41,573 nucleotides of DNA, from positions 1-41,573 of the forward strand of contig CAMHNI010000031.1 in the NCBI GenBank assembly GCA_946186505.1, read 5' to 3'. Position 1 is the stretch's first letter; every line of letters starts with the position of its first letter. This document shows, piece after piece, positions 17,087 to 24,905 of the stretch. Source of the stretch: an uncultured Prevotellaceae bacterium. GTDB taxonomy: Bacteria; Bacteroidota; Bacteroidia; Bacteroidales; Bacteroidaceae. The position numbers were made by a program, and so were the translations under genes. Under the pieces are notes generated by a model. The model ran no database searches, was not told the origin of the DNA, and was given only the letters and a program-made list of their open reading frames with translations.

Positions 17087-17311
17087 ATGACAAGAACCAT
17101 CAATATATCGCTTGACATTCCTCCACTTTATCATGTGGATGAGTTGACTCGTCAGTTAACTGAATATGGGGAACAACTTATTGCACGTAGGTTGGAAGCA
17201 GCAGAGAAGAAACAGTACAGACACGAAAATTTGCGTGGGCTTCTGAAGGGGATTGATGCTTCTTCAGAAGAACTTGTTGAAGAATATCTGCAAGAAAAAT
17301 ACAAGCTATGA
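17087..17311 (+). CDS. Antitoxin-like small protein
   Basis: A 74-residue protein, mainly predicted helix after a short beta-like N-terminus (TRTINISLDIP), as in DNA-binding antitoxins that start with a strand and continue with helices. Its stop overlaps the ATG of a PIN-domain gene by four bases, the usual antitoxin-toxin arrangement. It probably neutralised the PIN ribonuclease and repressed the operon from the promoter at 17048. The toxin is damaged, so the antitoxin is now an orphan here. I do not recognise the exact antitoxin family; the call rests mainly on the coupling to the PIN gene. Confidence 0.65.
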   Translation: MTRTINISLDIPPLYHVDELTRQLTEYGEQLIARRLEAAEKKQYRHENLRGLLKGIDASSEELVEEYLQEKYKL

Positions 17312-17618
17312 AGATTTTCCTTGACACTAATATCTTCATTGAATACATAGAGGAACGGTTGGAGGTAGAGACTGTTGCAGAAATACTAAATGCAATTGCA
17401 GAAGGAAAGCATCAAGGATTTCTTTCACAAGGATGTTGGAGGCTCTTACTAATGAGGCCTTTGATGACTTGGAGGACAGTTTCCAATATCAGTGTGCTCT
17501 TGAGAATAACTGTGATGTTCTTGTGACCATAAACAAAAAGGACTACAGTAAGGCAAGTCAGACGGATTTGGAAGTAATGACACCAGCAGAATTTGTTCAG
17601 AAATATTTGTGCCTGTAG
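17308..17618 (+). pseudogene. PIN-domain toxin, frameshifted and internally shortened
   Basis: The N-terminus MKIFLDTNIFIEYIEERLEV is a classic PIN beginning with the first metal-binding aspartate at residue 6. Reading in that frame degenerates after KHQGFLSQG (about 17430). The other half continues one frame over from about 17433: EALTNEAFDDLEDSFQYQCA, then CDVLVTINKKDYSKA and VMTPAEFVQKYL, the typical PIN C-terminus. Together the halves give about 103 residues against the usual 130-140, so a middle segment of roughly 30-40 residues is also missing. Both lesions should abolish RNase activity. Confidence 0.85.
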
Positions 17619-18129
17619 CCAATCATTGTTGATCGACACCGATTTTTCTTGTTTTCTGCTAATTACTGGTAATTTCTTTCCAAAAACACATTGCCTGTGC
17701 TATTTGCACCAATTTGCACCAATGGCGTTTCAAGGGGAATAGTTATTTTTGCAGCCGAAGACTTGAAAAATTCGGCTCACGATGAACAGGCTTTCGGAAT
17801 TTTTTCTTATCTTTGCAGCGTTGTCCGACTCGTTCGGGCGACGTACATCGAGGAGAGCAATTCACTTTGACCCGTCTGAGAACCTGGAAAATTCGAAGTA
17901 TAAGGGTGATAAGTCTGAAAGCTGCTTTCCCTGTAGTGCCCTATATGCCGCCAGCTCCGCTATGGTGCCGGCTGATGTATATACCTACAGGTGTGAGCCG
18001 ATTTTCATTCTTACTTATACGGGTATTCCAGGACCTTCAGACTAAGAGTGTCAGGAAGGCTCACACTCTTTGGTCATATAGGGAGACAATGCTAAACATC
18101 AATAATTATAAACAGTTACTAACACCCCC
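17619..18129. other. Non-coding stretch upstream of the VirE-like gene
   Basis: About 510 bases without a convincing gene. It holds a tandem ATTTGCACCA pair (17702-17721), the second copy of the promoter-bearing repeat (17741-17822), and a 9-bp inverted repeat GTGTGAGCC (17991-17999) / GGCTCACAC (18058-18066). Frames open here run without family-like content, and the frame leading into the VirE gene has a stop at 18109-18111. It may be a remnant of the deleted 5' part of the VirE gene region or a conserved untranslated element. Confidence 0.5.
17741..17822. repeat. Direct repeat copy 2 (carries promoter box)
   Basis: This is the second copy of the element at 16981-17063, offset by 759 bases from position 16991. 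In this copy the inverted word is perfect: AGCCGAA (17753-17759) and TTCGGCT (17771-17777). It keeps the TATCTTTG box (17808-17815) pointing toward the VirE-like gene 315 bases away. The two copies bracket the antitoxin/PIN pair. Confidence 0.85.
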
Positions 18130-19032
18130 ATGCAGGACTATCTGGACCACCTGCCCCGCTGGAACGGCAAACGTGACTATGTGGACGAGATTGCACGCCA
18201 CGTGAAGACCGACAATCCGCACTGGGCCGGCGACTTCCACAAGTGGATGCTCTCGATGGTGGCTCAATGGACGGGTAAAGACCGCCAATATGGCAATGCC
18301 ATCGTACCCTTGCTCATTGGTCCGCAGGGCTCAGGCAAGACCACCTTCTGCAAGCGTCTGCTACCGGGCTATCTGCAGACGTACTACAACGACCGCCTGT
18401 CGATGAAGAACGACTCGGACATCTTCATGGCCATGTCCAGCTATGCACTCATCAACATCGACGAGTTCGACGCTATGTCGCCCTCACAACAGCCCATCCT
18501 GAAGTACCTCATATCAAAACAGGACGTAAAGTTCCGCCCACCCTACGGCAAGACTGTGGAACAGCGACGGCGCTTCGCCTCGTTCATTGCTACAACCAAC
18601 AACCTGCGCCCGCTTGCCGATCCCACGGGCTCGCGCCGCTTTGTCTGCGCCTATGCTGACGAGATCGACAATACGGGCAATATCAGCTACGACCTGCTCT
18701 ACGGCCAGCTCGTAGAGGAGCTGCGACAGGGCCGCCGCTACTGGTTCGAGGACGAAGATAACGAGCGCATCATGCGTCAGAACGAGGACTTCCAGCAGGT
18801 GCTCGACTACGAGTCGATGGTGCAGCGCACCTTCCTGCCGCCTGAGGAAACTCCCGCCGACGCCAAGCCCATGTCCGTGCAGGACATCATGCAGATACTC
18901 GTCAAGCGCTTCCCCACCTTCGTCATCCGCAAAGGCACCAGCATGGAGTTGGGTCGCCGCCTCACCGCCATGGGTTATCTGCGGCATAAACAGAATCAAG
19001 GTATGGCTTATCGGATGATAGTGGAGCTATAA
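18130..19032 (+). CDS. VirE-family P-loop ATPase, N-terminally truncated
   Basis: A 300-residue protein matching the helicase-like C-terminal half of virulence-associated-E proteins found in Bacteroidetes mobile DNA. The start QDYLDHLPRWNGK is the usual entry to this domain. Walker A is GPQGSGKTTF (from residue 64), Walker B is INIDEFD (about 108-114), followed by the sensor-like FIATTNN and an arginine finger region (GSRRFVC). The C-terminal part (about 230-300) resembles the helical tail found after this domain. Full relatives carry a primase-like N-terminal part of several hundred residues; here an in-frame stop at 18109 and non-coding sequence precede the ATG. It may be a relic or a stand-alone ATPase. 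Paired 21-bp palindromes follow the stop. Confidence 0.8.
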   Translation: MQDYLDHLPRWNGKRDYVDEIARHVKTDNPHWAGDFHKWMLSMVAQWTGKDRQYGNAIVPLLIGPQGSGKTTFCKRLLPGYLQTYYNDRLSMKNDSDIFMAMSSYALINIDEFDAMSPSQQPILKYLISKQDVKFRPPYGKTVEQRRRFASFIATTNNLRPLADPTGSRRFVCAYADEIDNTGNISYDLLYGQLVEELRQGRRYWFEDEDNERIMRQNEDFQQVLDYESMVQRTFLPPEETPADAKPMSVQDIMQILVKRFPTFVIRKGTSMELGRRLTAMGYLRHKQNQGMAYRMIVEL

Positions 19033-19037
19033 AAGGA

Positions 19038-19124
19038 GGTAAAACAAGTTGTTTTACCATCGAAAGTGGCCGAGTTGACGACACTTAAACGGCACCTTTC
19101 CGCGGTAAAACAAGTTGTTTTACC
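19038..19124. repeat. Two identical palindromes after the VirE-like gene
   Basis: The 21-base word GGTAAAACAAG plus its mirror TTGTTTTACC occurs at 19038-19058 and again, identically, at 19104-19124, 66 bases apart. Each is a perfect inverted repeat of 10 bases around a single G. They begin 5 bases after the VirE stop. They could be protein-binding sites, replication or mobilisation signals, or termination signals; no T-tract follows. Confidence 0.85.
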
Positions 19125-19234
19125 TGAGTGGAGATGGGTGGAGCTTTTGAAAAAAGGTGCACTTAACTTAACAAACAGCAAGCCAATGCGTTAGGTACAA
19201 AAGTGGAACTTTAGTAAAAAAACACAATTTCTAC

Positions 19235-19252
19235 GACGGCGTCACGGCCGTC
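19235..19252 (-). terminator. Possible terminator of waaA
   Basis: GACGGC / GCCGTC arms (6 bp) around a six-base loop lie 33 bases past the waaA stop. On the minus strand a run of seven Ts follows about 12 bases after the stem. The stem is short, so the call is tentative. Confidence 0.4.
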
Positions 19253-19284
19253 TGGCAATGGGGGGGTGCAAGCCTTGTGCAATC

Positions 19285-20595
19285 CTATGAGGGGAGGGTT
19301 GACTGCAAAATCTTCTGGGTGGCACCGGCCTTGCCCCTGACGTAGTCGCCAGCAGCCTCGCCAGCCTGATGCAGGCGGGCTGGGTCAGCGGCAAAGCCGT
19401 CCATCACGCGCTCAAAGTCCTCGTAACTGCTGATTTCCAGACCGCCACCGCAGGCTTTCAGCTCCTGAGCCTCCTGGAACTTCTGGTTCTCAGGGCCGAA
19501 GATAACGGGTACGCCCCAGACGGCGGCCTCCACCGTGTTGTGGATGCTGACGCCGAAACCGCCACCGACATAGGCCACCGTGCCATAGCGGTAGATGCTG
19601 GACAACAGGCCGAAGCAGTCGATGATCAGGGCAGCCCCACCCCCGACCCCTCCCTGTGAGGGAGGGAAGTAGATAGTTTGCGAACCCGAATTGCCTGAAG
19701 TAGGAGTATCTTCTCCCCTCCCTGCAGGGAGGGGTTGGGGGTGGGTCTTTGTATATCGCTGCACATTCCAGCCTTCCAGTTTCTGCTCTATCTGCTGCAG
19801 ATGGTCCTCACCAATGACGTGAGGAGCGATGATGAGCTTCCATTCGGGATGCTCACGGAAGTAACGGATGAAAATGTCCTCATCGGGGGGCCATGACGAG
19901 CCTGCGACGAACACTTTGGGAGCCTCCCCTACAAACTGCTCCACTACCTGCAGCTGCTTCGCCTGCTCCTTTATCTGGAGAACGCGATCGAAGCGGGTGT
20001 CGCCGGTGATGGTGACACAGTCGATGCCAATCTTAGCCAACAGGTCGCGACTCACCTCATTCTGCACATAGAAGTGGGTGAAGCAGTTCAGCACGCGACC
20101 ATACTGTCGGCCATACCACTTAAAAAAGACCTGGTCAGGACGGAAGATGCTCGAGACACTATAGACGGGCACGTGGCGGTGCTTCAGGATATGAAGGTAG
20201 TTGTACCAGAATTCGTATTTGATGAAGAACGCCATCACCGGACGTATGGTACGCAGAAAACGGCGGGCATTGGTAATAGTGTCGAGCGGCAGGTAGCAGA
20301 TGATGTCGGCTCCCTTGTAGTCCTTGCGCACCTCATAGCCCGAGGGCGAGAAGAACGTCAGCAGAATCTTGTACTCCGGATGCTCGCGCCGCAACTGTTC
20401 CATCAGCGGCCGGCCCTGTTCGAACTCACCGAGTGAAGCGGCATGGAACCACACATACTTTGCCGTGGGGTCAACCTTCTCCTTCAGCACGGCGAAGGCG
20501 GCACGCTCACCGCGCCACATCTTGCGCACCTTCTCGTTGAAGCGGCTATAGACAGCCACACCCAGGAGATAGAGGTATATAACGAGGTTATACAT
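19285..20595 (-). CDS. waaA: 3-deoxy-D-manno-octulosonic acid (Kdo) transferase
   Basis: A 436-residue GT-B glycosyltransferase that adds Kdo from CMP-Kdo to lipid A precursor at the inner membrane. An N-terminal membrane anchor (YNLVIYLYLLGVAVYSRF) is followed by family motifs WFHAASLGEFEQ, LLTFFSPSGYEV, FIKYEFWYNYL, ITGDTRFDRV, FVAGSSWPPDE, YVGGGFGVSIHNTVEAAVWG and PVIFGPENQKFQEA. The protein is longer than the usual 405-415 residues because residues of about 284-320 (starting HPQPLPAGRGE, ending PPSQGGVGGG) are encoded by a 111-base GC-rich inverted repeat element inserted in frame. The catalytic blocks on both sides are intact, so the enzyme is probably active, with the insert as a surface loop. 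Confidence 0.94.
   Translation of the reverse strand: MYNLVIYLYLLGVAVYSRFNEKVRKMWRGERAAFAVLKEKVDPTAKYVWFHAASLGEFEQGRPLMEQLRREHPEYKILLTFFSPSGYEVRKDYKGADIICYLPLDTITNARRFLRTIRPVMAFFIKYEFWYNYLHILKHRHVPVYSVSSIFRPDQVFFKWYGRQYGRVLNCFTHFYVQNEVSRDLLAKIGIDCVTITGDTRFDRVLQIKEQAKQLQVVEQFVGEAPKVFVAGSSWPPDEDIFIRYFREHPEWKLIIAPHVIGEDHLQQIEQKLEGWNVQRYTKTHPQPLPAGRGEDTPTSGNSGSQTIYFPPSQGGVGGGAALIIDCFGLLSSIYRYGTVAYVGGGFGVSIHNTVEAAVWGVPVIFGPENQKFQEAQELKACGGGLEISSYEDFERVMDGFAADPARLHQAGEAAGDYVRGKAGATQKILQSTLPS
19635..19745. repeat. 111-bp inverted-repeat element inserted in frame in waaA
   Basis: Left end 19636-19656 (CCCACCCCCGACCCCTCCCTG) and right end 19725-19745 are reverse complements at 20 of 21 positions. The unit also has internal CCCTGTGAGGG- and CCCTGCAGGG-type hairpins. 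Its total length, 111 bases, is 37 codons, so the waaA frame is preserved. The encoded peptide is proline/glycine-rich and unlike the flanking enzyme. Confidence 0.85.
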
Positions 20596-20602
20596 AAGCC
20601 AG

Positions 20603-20632
20603 AGCCCCCCCTACAGCCCCCGAGGGGGCTTC
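20603..20632. repeat. GC-rich palindromic repeat D (left end of DUF559 cassette)
   Basis: It reads AGCCCCCCCTACAGCCCCCG then AGGGGGCTTC and contains an AGCCCCC/GGGGGCT palindrome. It is the same element, apart from one base, as 41383-41412 in gldL, and is the inverted partner of 21031-21060. It lies 7 bases beyond the stop of the broken DUF559 gene and 7 bases upstream of the waaA start codon. Confidence 0.85.
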
Positions 20633-20639
20633 TATAGTA

Positions 20640-21014
20640 TTACGCATATAGATTTTCTTCAATGGTTTCTAATACTTTTATAATATTGTTATGCAACTCT
20701 TGGTTCGTGAATCTAATGACTCTATAGCCCATTGTCTCCAACCATTGCGTACGTTGGGCATCACTTGTCTGTTAGGAAGCCAATTGATGATATCCACCAT
20801 CCAGCTCTATTATCAACTTGTGAGACAGACAAACGAAGTCGGCTATGTAATCGCCAATGACATGCTGCCTCTTGAACGTCACTCCCAACCCATTGGCACT
20901 TAAATACTCCCAAAGCAATGCCTCCGCTTCCGTCGGACAATTACGGTTGTGCTGCGCAAACTGTTTGAGGAGAGGGTACAGCGTAGGGTCGGCAGTCTGG
21001 TAGTCATACCCCAT
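20640..21014 (-). pseudogene. DUF559 endonuclease-like gene with internal stop
   Basis: The frame from ATG 21014 gives 124 residues with one internal TAA (20772-20774). The first 80 residues include CPTEAEALLWEYLSANGLGV, FKRQHVIGDYIADFVC and IIELDGGYHQLAS. After the stop the same frame continues SDAQRTQWLETMGYRVIRF to IEENLYA, which is the normal end of DUF559 proteins. These have a Vsr-like PD-(D/E)XK nuclease fold; the D in IADF, the E in IELDGG and the Q/H near FKRQH are likely active-site residues. The stop probably arose from CAA. No other damage is visible, so inactivation seems recent. The gene is enclosed by inverted GC-rich repeats at 20603-20632 and 21031-21060, which suggests a small mobile or formerly mobile unit. 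Confidence 0.88.
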
Positions 21015-21019
21015 CGCCG

Positions 21020-22630
21020 CTAATCATTTGTAGCCCCCTCGGGGGCTGAATGGGGGGCTTCAGGGGCTTCCAACACTTCTATCGCTTTCTGCATTCTGCG
21101 GATGGTCTCCTCCTTACCGAGGAAGGCGGAGATGTCGAACATACCCGGACCCTTGCCCTCACCGACCAGCGTCAGGCGCCAGGCATTCATCACAGCGCCT
21201 AACTTCAGCCCTTGCTTTTCCACCCATGCATGAACCACCTCCTCCTGATGCTCTAATGAGAAGTCATCAAGCTCCTCAAGCACCTTAATAAGCGCTTGCA
21301 TAGTCTCTGCCGAGGATGTCAATGCTGGAGCATTTGTATCCCCCTCGGGGGACGAAAGGGGGGCTTTTATCCAACGCTTCTTTGCCGTCTTCTCGTCGTA
21401 CTCGGTGGGAGCCACGAAGAAGAACGAGCAGAGAGGCCACAGTTCCTTGACGAACGAGACGCGGTCCTTCATCATCTCGCAGACCTTCGTCACGCGCTCC
21501 AATGTCTCCTGAGGACAGTGCTGCTGCACCTCGGGGAGCCACAGACGGGCTATCTCCTCAGGCGACTTCTTCAGGATATACTCGTGGTTGAACCAGATGC
21601 CCTTGTCGTAGGCAAACTTGGCACCGGCCTTCGAGCACTTCGAGATGTCGAACAGCGGCACCAGTTCGTCGAGCGTAAACAGTTCCTGCTCCGTGCCGGG
21701 GTTCCAGCCCAGCAGGGCGAGGAAGTTGATGACAGCCTCGGGGAAGTAGCCGTCCTCGCGGTAGCCGCGGCTGACGTCGCCCGTCTTCGGGTCGTGCCAC
21801 TCCAAGGGGAACACGGGGAAGCCCAGACGGTCGCCGTCGCGCTTCGACAGTTTACCCTTGCCGTCGGGCTTCAGCAGCAGCGGCAGATGAGCAAACTGCG
21901 GCATGGTGTCGGCCCAGCCAAAAGCCTCGTAAAGCAGCACATGGAGGGGTGCTGAGGGCAGCCACTCCTCACCACGGATGACGTGGGTAATCTCCATCAG
22001 GTGGTCATCTACAATATTGGCCAGATGGTATGTGGGCAACTGGTCGGCACTCTTGAAGAGCACCTTGTCGTCGATGATGTCGGTCTTCACGCGAACCTCA
22101 CCGCGAATCAGGTCGTTGACCAGCACCTCGCGCCCCGGCTCAATCTTGAAACGGACAACATACTGCTTACCATCGGCAATCAGCTGTTCCACCTCCTCCT
22201 TCGGAAGGGTCAGCGAGTTGCGCATCTGGCCGCGAGTATGCGAATCGTACTGGAAGTTCTGAATCTCCTGGCGCTTCTGCTCCAGCTCCTCAGGCGTATC
22301 GAAGGCGATGTAGGCCTTGTCGTTGTCAAGCAGCTGCTGCACATACTTCTTATAGATATCGCGGCGCTCGCTCTGCCGGTAGGGACCCTTGTCGCCACCG
22401 AACGAGACACCCTCGTCGAACTTGATGCCGAGCCACTTGAACGACTCGATGATGTACTCCTCGGCACCGGGCACGAAGCGGTTTGAGTCGGTATCCTCGA
22501 TACGGAACACCAAGTCGCCGCCGTGCTGGCGTGCAAACAGGTAATTATACAAGGCGGTGCGGACGCCGCCGATATGCAAAGCCCCTGTCGGACTGGGGGC
22601 GAAACGTACTCTAACTCTTCTTTCTGACAT
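21020..22630 (-). CDS. gltX: Glutamyl-tRNA synthetase
   Basis: A 536-residue class I aminoacyl-tRNA synthetase that charges tRNA(Glu). The HIGH-type motif is at residues 19-22 ([12 protein letters not shown]) and the KMSKS-type motif is KLSKRDG near 260. The frame is open to 22723, but [16 protein letters not shown] is the normal N-terminus and a promoter box at 22651-22658 lies within the extension, so 22630 is the start. The protein is about 30 residues longer than usual. Two GC-rich repeats are read as protein: one near residues 422-431 ([11 protein letters not shown]) and one forming the very C-terminus ([12 protein letters not shown]). The C-terminal copy belongs to the inverted pair around the DUF559 pseudogene. 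Confidence 0.96.
   Translation of the reverse strand: MSERRVRVRFAPSPTGALHIGGVRTALYNYLFARQHGGDLVFRIEDTDSNRFVPGAEEYIIESFKWLGIKFDEGVSFGGDKGPYRQSERRDIYKKYVQQLLDNDKAYIAFDTPEELEQKRQEIQNFQYDSHTRGQMRNSLTLPKEEVEQLIADGKQYVVRFKIEPGREVLVNDLIRGEVRVKTDIIDDKVLFKSADQLPTYHLANIVDDHLMEITHVIRGEEWLPSAPLHVLLYEAFGWADTMPQFAHLPLLLKPDGKGKLSKRDGDRLGFPVFPLEWHDPKTGDVSRGYREDGYFPEAVINFLALLGWNPGTEQELFTLDELVPLFDISKCSKAGAKFAYDKGIWFNHEYILKKSPEEIARLWLPEVQQHCPQETLERVTKVCEMMKDRVSFVKELWPLCSFFFVAPTEYDEKTAKKRWIKAPLSSPEGDTNAPALTSSAETMQALIKVLEELDDFSLEHQEEVVHAWVEKQGLKLGAVMNAWRLTLVGEGKGPGMFDISAFLGKEETIRRMQKAIEVLEAPEAPHSAPEGATND
21031..21060. repeat. GC-rich palindromic repeat E (right end of DUF559 cassette)
   Basis: The reverse complement of this element matches 20603-20632 at 26 of 28 aligned positions, so the two form terminal inverted repeats around a 398-base interior holding the DUF559 pseudogene. 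It encodes the last residues of GltX, and the gltX stop lies 8 bases beyond it. Confidence 0.85.
21337..21366. repeat. GC-rich palindromic repeat F inside gltX
   Basis: TATCCCCCTCGGGGGACGA followed by AAGGGGGGCTT has the same layout as repeats D, E and G (a five- to six-base C/G palindrome and a G-run at fixed distance), in the same orientation as E. It is translated in frame on the minus strand. Confidence 0.75.
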
Positions 22631-22650
22631 CTCTTTTTCGAAATTTTGTG

Positions 22651-22658
22651 CAAAGATA
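22651..22658 (-). promoter_or_regulatory. -7 promoter box for gltX
   Basis: It reads TATCTTTG on the minus strand and matches TAnnTTTG. It ends 20 bases before the gltX ATG at 22630 and lies back to back with the divergent box at 22681-22688. Confidence 0.7.
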
Positions 22659-22680
22659 CAAATATTATTTCTTTTTTTCG

Positions 22681-22688
22681 TATCTTTG
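22681..22688 (+). promoter_or_regulatory. -7 promoter box for the 7TM-HD gene
   Basis: TATCTTTG lies 20 bases before the ATG at 22709. Together with the gltX box it makes a compact divergent promoter of about 40 bases. No clear -33 TTTG at standard spacing is visible for this direction. Confidence 0.65.
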
Positions 22689-22708
22689 CGGCGCAAACTT
22701 GATAAAAA

Positions 22709-24760
22709 ATGAAAAATAGACAAATAATAGAGAATATTTACTGGCGTAACCTGCTTGTCAGGGCACTGTTAGTAGCGGGAACTATTTCACTGATTGTGTG
22801 GGCTATGCCCCGTGAGAAAGAGGCCAGTTTCAAGGTGGAACCCGGCAAGCCCTGGCGCTATGCCGACTTCACGGCACCTTTCGACTTCCCCATCTACAAG
22901 AGCGAGGAGCTGGTCAAGAAGCAGCGTGACAGTCTGCTGAAGACTTTTGAGCCATATTACAATTACAATCAGGAAGTCGGTACGAAGCAACTGAAGCAGT
23001 TCAGGAAAGACTATGCCAACGGCATTGCCGGGCTTCCGGTCAACTACACGGGACTGATTACGGAGAAGCTGCAACAGTTCTATACGCAGGGCATCATGAA
23101 CACGTCCGACTACAACAGCCTGCACGAAGACACTTCGAAAACCATCCGCATCGTCAACGGGAAGACAGCCGTGAGCACACAGGTCAGCCAGATTTACTCC
23201 ACCGTCGGTGCTTACGAGCAGCTGTTTGTCGATGAACGCCTGGCGGAATACAAGGAACTGCTACTGAAGTGCAACCTGAACGACTACATCATGGCTAACC
23301 TCTCGTATGACAAAGAGCGGAGCGAAGCCAGCCAGGATGACCTGATCAACAGCATACCCTTGGCCAGCGGCGTCGCCCAGCGTGGCCAGAAAATCATAGG
23401 GCGAGGCGATATTGTCGATGACCACACATACAATATCCTGGAGTCATTCTTCCGCGAAAACGAGCGGCGCCACAAGGACGATGCCAAAATCAGCTACATC
23501 ATCCTGGGCGAGATACTGTATGTAGGCATCCTGATAGCCTGCTTCACCATCTACCTATGGCTCTTCCGCAGAGACTACTACGACAAGCCCCGTTCGCTGT
23601 CGATGCTCTACGCGCTTATCCTGCTGTTCTCAGTGGTAGCCTCGCTGATGGTGACCCACAACGTGCTACACGTCTATATCATTCCCTTCGCGATGGTACC
23701 GATATTCATCCGTGTGTTCATGGACTCACGGACAGCCTTCATGGCCCACACCACGATGGTGCTCATCTGTGCCGCCATGCTCCAGCATCCCCTGGAATTC
23801 ATTGCCGTTGAGGAAGTGGCCGGAGTCGTGGCCATCTTCTCGCTACGCGAACTCAGCAGCCGCTCACAATTGTTCTGGACGGCTGCCCTTATCACAGGCA
23901 TCACCATACTCACCAATCTGGCTCTCTTCTGGATACGCGACAACGACATTACAAGCATTGACTACAGCGAGTTCAACTTCCTGCTTATCAACGGCCTGCT
24001 GCTGTTCTGCTCGTACCCCCTGCTGTATATCATGGAAAAGGCATTCAACTTCACGTCGAATATCACGCTCATTGAGCTGTCGGACATGAACAAGGAACTC
24101 CTCCGCCGCATGAGTGAGGTCGCTCCGGGCACTTTCCAGCACTCCATCCAGGTAGGCAACCTGGCAGCCGAGATAGCCCGCAAGATTGATGCCAAGAGCC
24201 AGCTTGTACGCACCGGTGCCCTGTACCATGACATCGGCAAGATTACCAACCCCATCTATTTCACCGAAAACCAGGCCGGCATGAACCCCCACGACGGCAA
24301 GACCTATATTGAAAGTGCCCAGTTGCTCATCAGCCATGTCACCGAGGGACTGAAACTGGCCGACAAGTACAACCTGCCGCAGGTCATCCGCGACTTCATT
24401 GCCACTCATCACGGCCTGGGCAAGACCAAGTATTTCTACATCAAGCAGAAGAACGAGTTTCCCGAGGAGCCCGTCGATGACCTGCTATTCACCTACCCTG
24501 GCCCCAACCCGTCAACCAAGGAACAGGCCATCCTCATGATGGCCGATGCCGTCGAGGCTGCCTCGCGCTCAATCAAGGAATATACCGAGCAGAATATCCG
24601 CGACCTGGTGAACCGCATTATCGACAGTCAGATGGATGAAGGCTACTTCCGTGAGTGCCCCATTACGTTCCGCGACATCCAGTACGCCAAGACCGTACTC
24701 ATCGAGAAGCTCAAGACCATCTACCACACCCGCATCAGCTATCCGGAGTTGAAAAAGTAG
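22709..24760 (+). CDS. 7TM-HD phosphodiesterase (PgpH-like, probable c-di-AMP hydrolase)
   Basis: A 683-residue membrane protein. One helix near residues 15-33 is followed by an extracytoplasmic domain (about 40-265) and then about seven membrane helices (about 270-445). The cytoplasmic C-terminus is an HD domain with the metal ligands visible: His478 in GTFQHS, His507-Asp508 in YHDIGK, then ATHHGLG and MADAVEAAS. This is the architecture of PgpH, which hydrolyses cyclic di-AMP in Firmicutes and some Bacteroidetes; that reaction is inferred from the family. The pathway controls turgor and cell-wall homeostasis elsewhere. It is divergent from gltX and ends in a hairpin at 24770. Confidence 0.92.
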   Translation: MKNRQIIENIYWRNLLVRALLVAGTISLIVWAMPREKEASFKVEPGKPWRYADFTAPFDFPIYKSEELVKKQRDSLLKTFEPYYNYNQEVGTKQLKQFRKDYANGIAGLPVNYTGLITEKLQQFYTQGIMNTSDYNSLHEDTSKTIRIVNGKTAVSTQVSQIYSTVGAYEQLFVDERLAEYKELLLKCNLNDYIMANLSYDKERSEASQDDLINSIPLASGVAQRGQKIIGRGDIVDDHTYNILESFFRENERRHKDDAKISYIILGEILYVGILIACFTIYLWLFRRDYYDKPRSLSMLYALILLFSVVASLMVTHNVLHVYIIPFAMVPIFIRVFMDSRTAFMAHTTMVLICAAMLQHPLEFIAVEEVAGVVAIFSLRELSSRSQLFWTAALITGITILTNLALFWIRDNDITSIDYSEFNFLLINGLLLFCSYPLLYIMEKAFNFTSNITLIELSDMNKELLRRMSEVAPGTFQHSIQVGNLAAEIARKIDAKSQLVRTGALYHDIGKITNPIYFTENQAGMNPHDGKTYIESAQLLISHVTEGLKLADKYNLPQVIRDFIATHHGLGKTKYFYIKQKNEFPEEPVDDLLFTYPGPNPSTKEQAILMMADAVEAASRSIKEYTEQNIRDLVNRIIDSQMDEGYFRECPITFRDIQYAKTVLIEKLKTIYHTRISYPELKK

Positions 24761-24769
24761 CGGAAAAAG

Positions 24770-24796
24770 CTGCACAAACAACATTGGTTTGTGCAG
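24770..24796 (+). terminator. Terminator-like hairpin after the 7TM-HD gene
   Basis: Arms CTGCACAAAC (24770-24779) and GTTTGTGCAG (24787-24796) pair perfectly over 10 bp around a 7-base loop, starting 9 bases past the stop codon. Only a weak T-rich stretch (TATTTAAG) follows. Confidence 0.65.
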
Positions 24797-24867
24797 TATT
24801 TAAGTCTCTTTAAGTTAACATATCCTAATACCGTGTGCGAAAACGGAGAAAAACCGAACAATAAGCC

Positions 24868-24875
24868 TACCTTTG
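24868..24875 (+). promoter_or_regulatory. -7 promoter box for the first FadL-like gene
   Basis: TACCTTTG followed by CAGCCAAATTATT lies 30 bases before the ATG. An AGGA at 24901-24904 just before the ATG could act as a weak ribosome site. Confidence 0.65.
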
Positions 24876-24905
24876 CAGCCAAATTATTTAAGAAGTTTTT
24901 AGGAT

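Noticed and set aside
22631..22723. Upstream extension of gltX
   Set aside because: The family N-terminus is [16 protein letters not shown], and the divergent promoter boxes occupy the extension.
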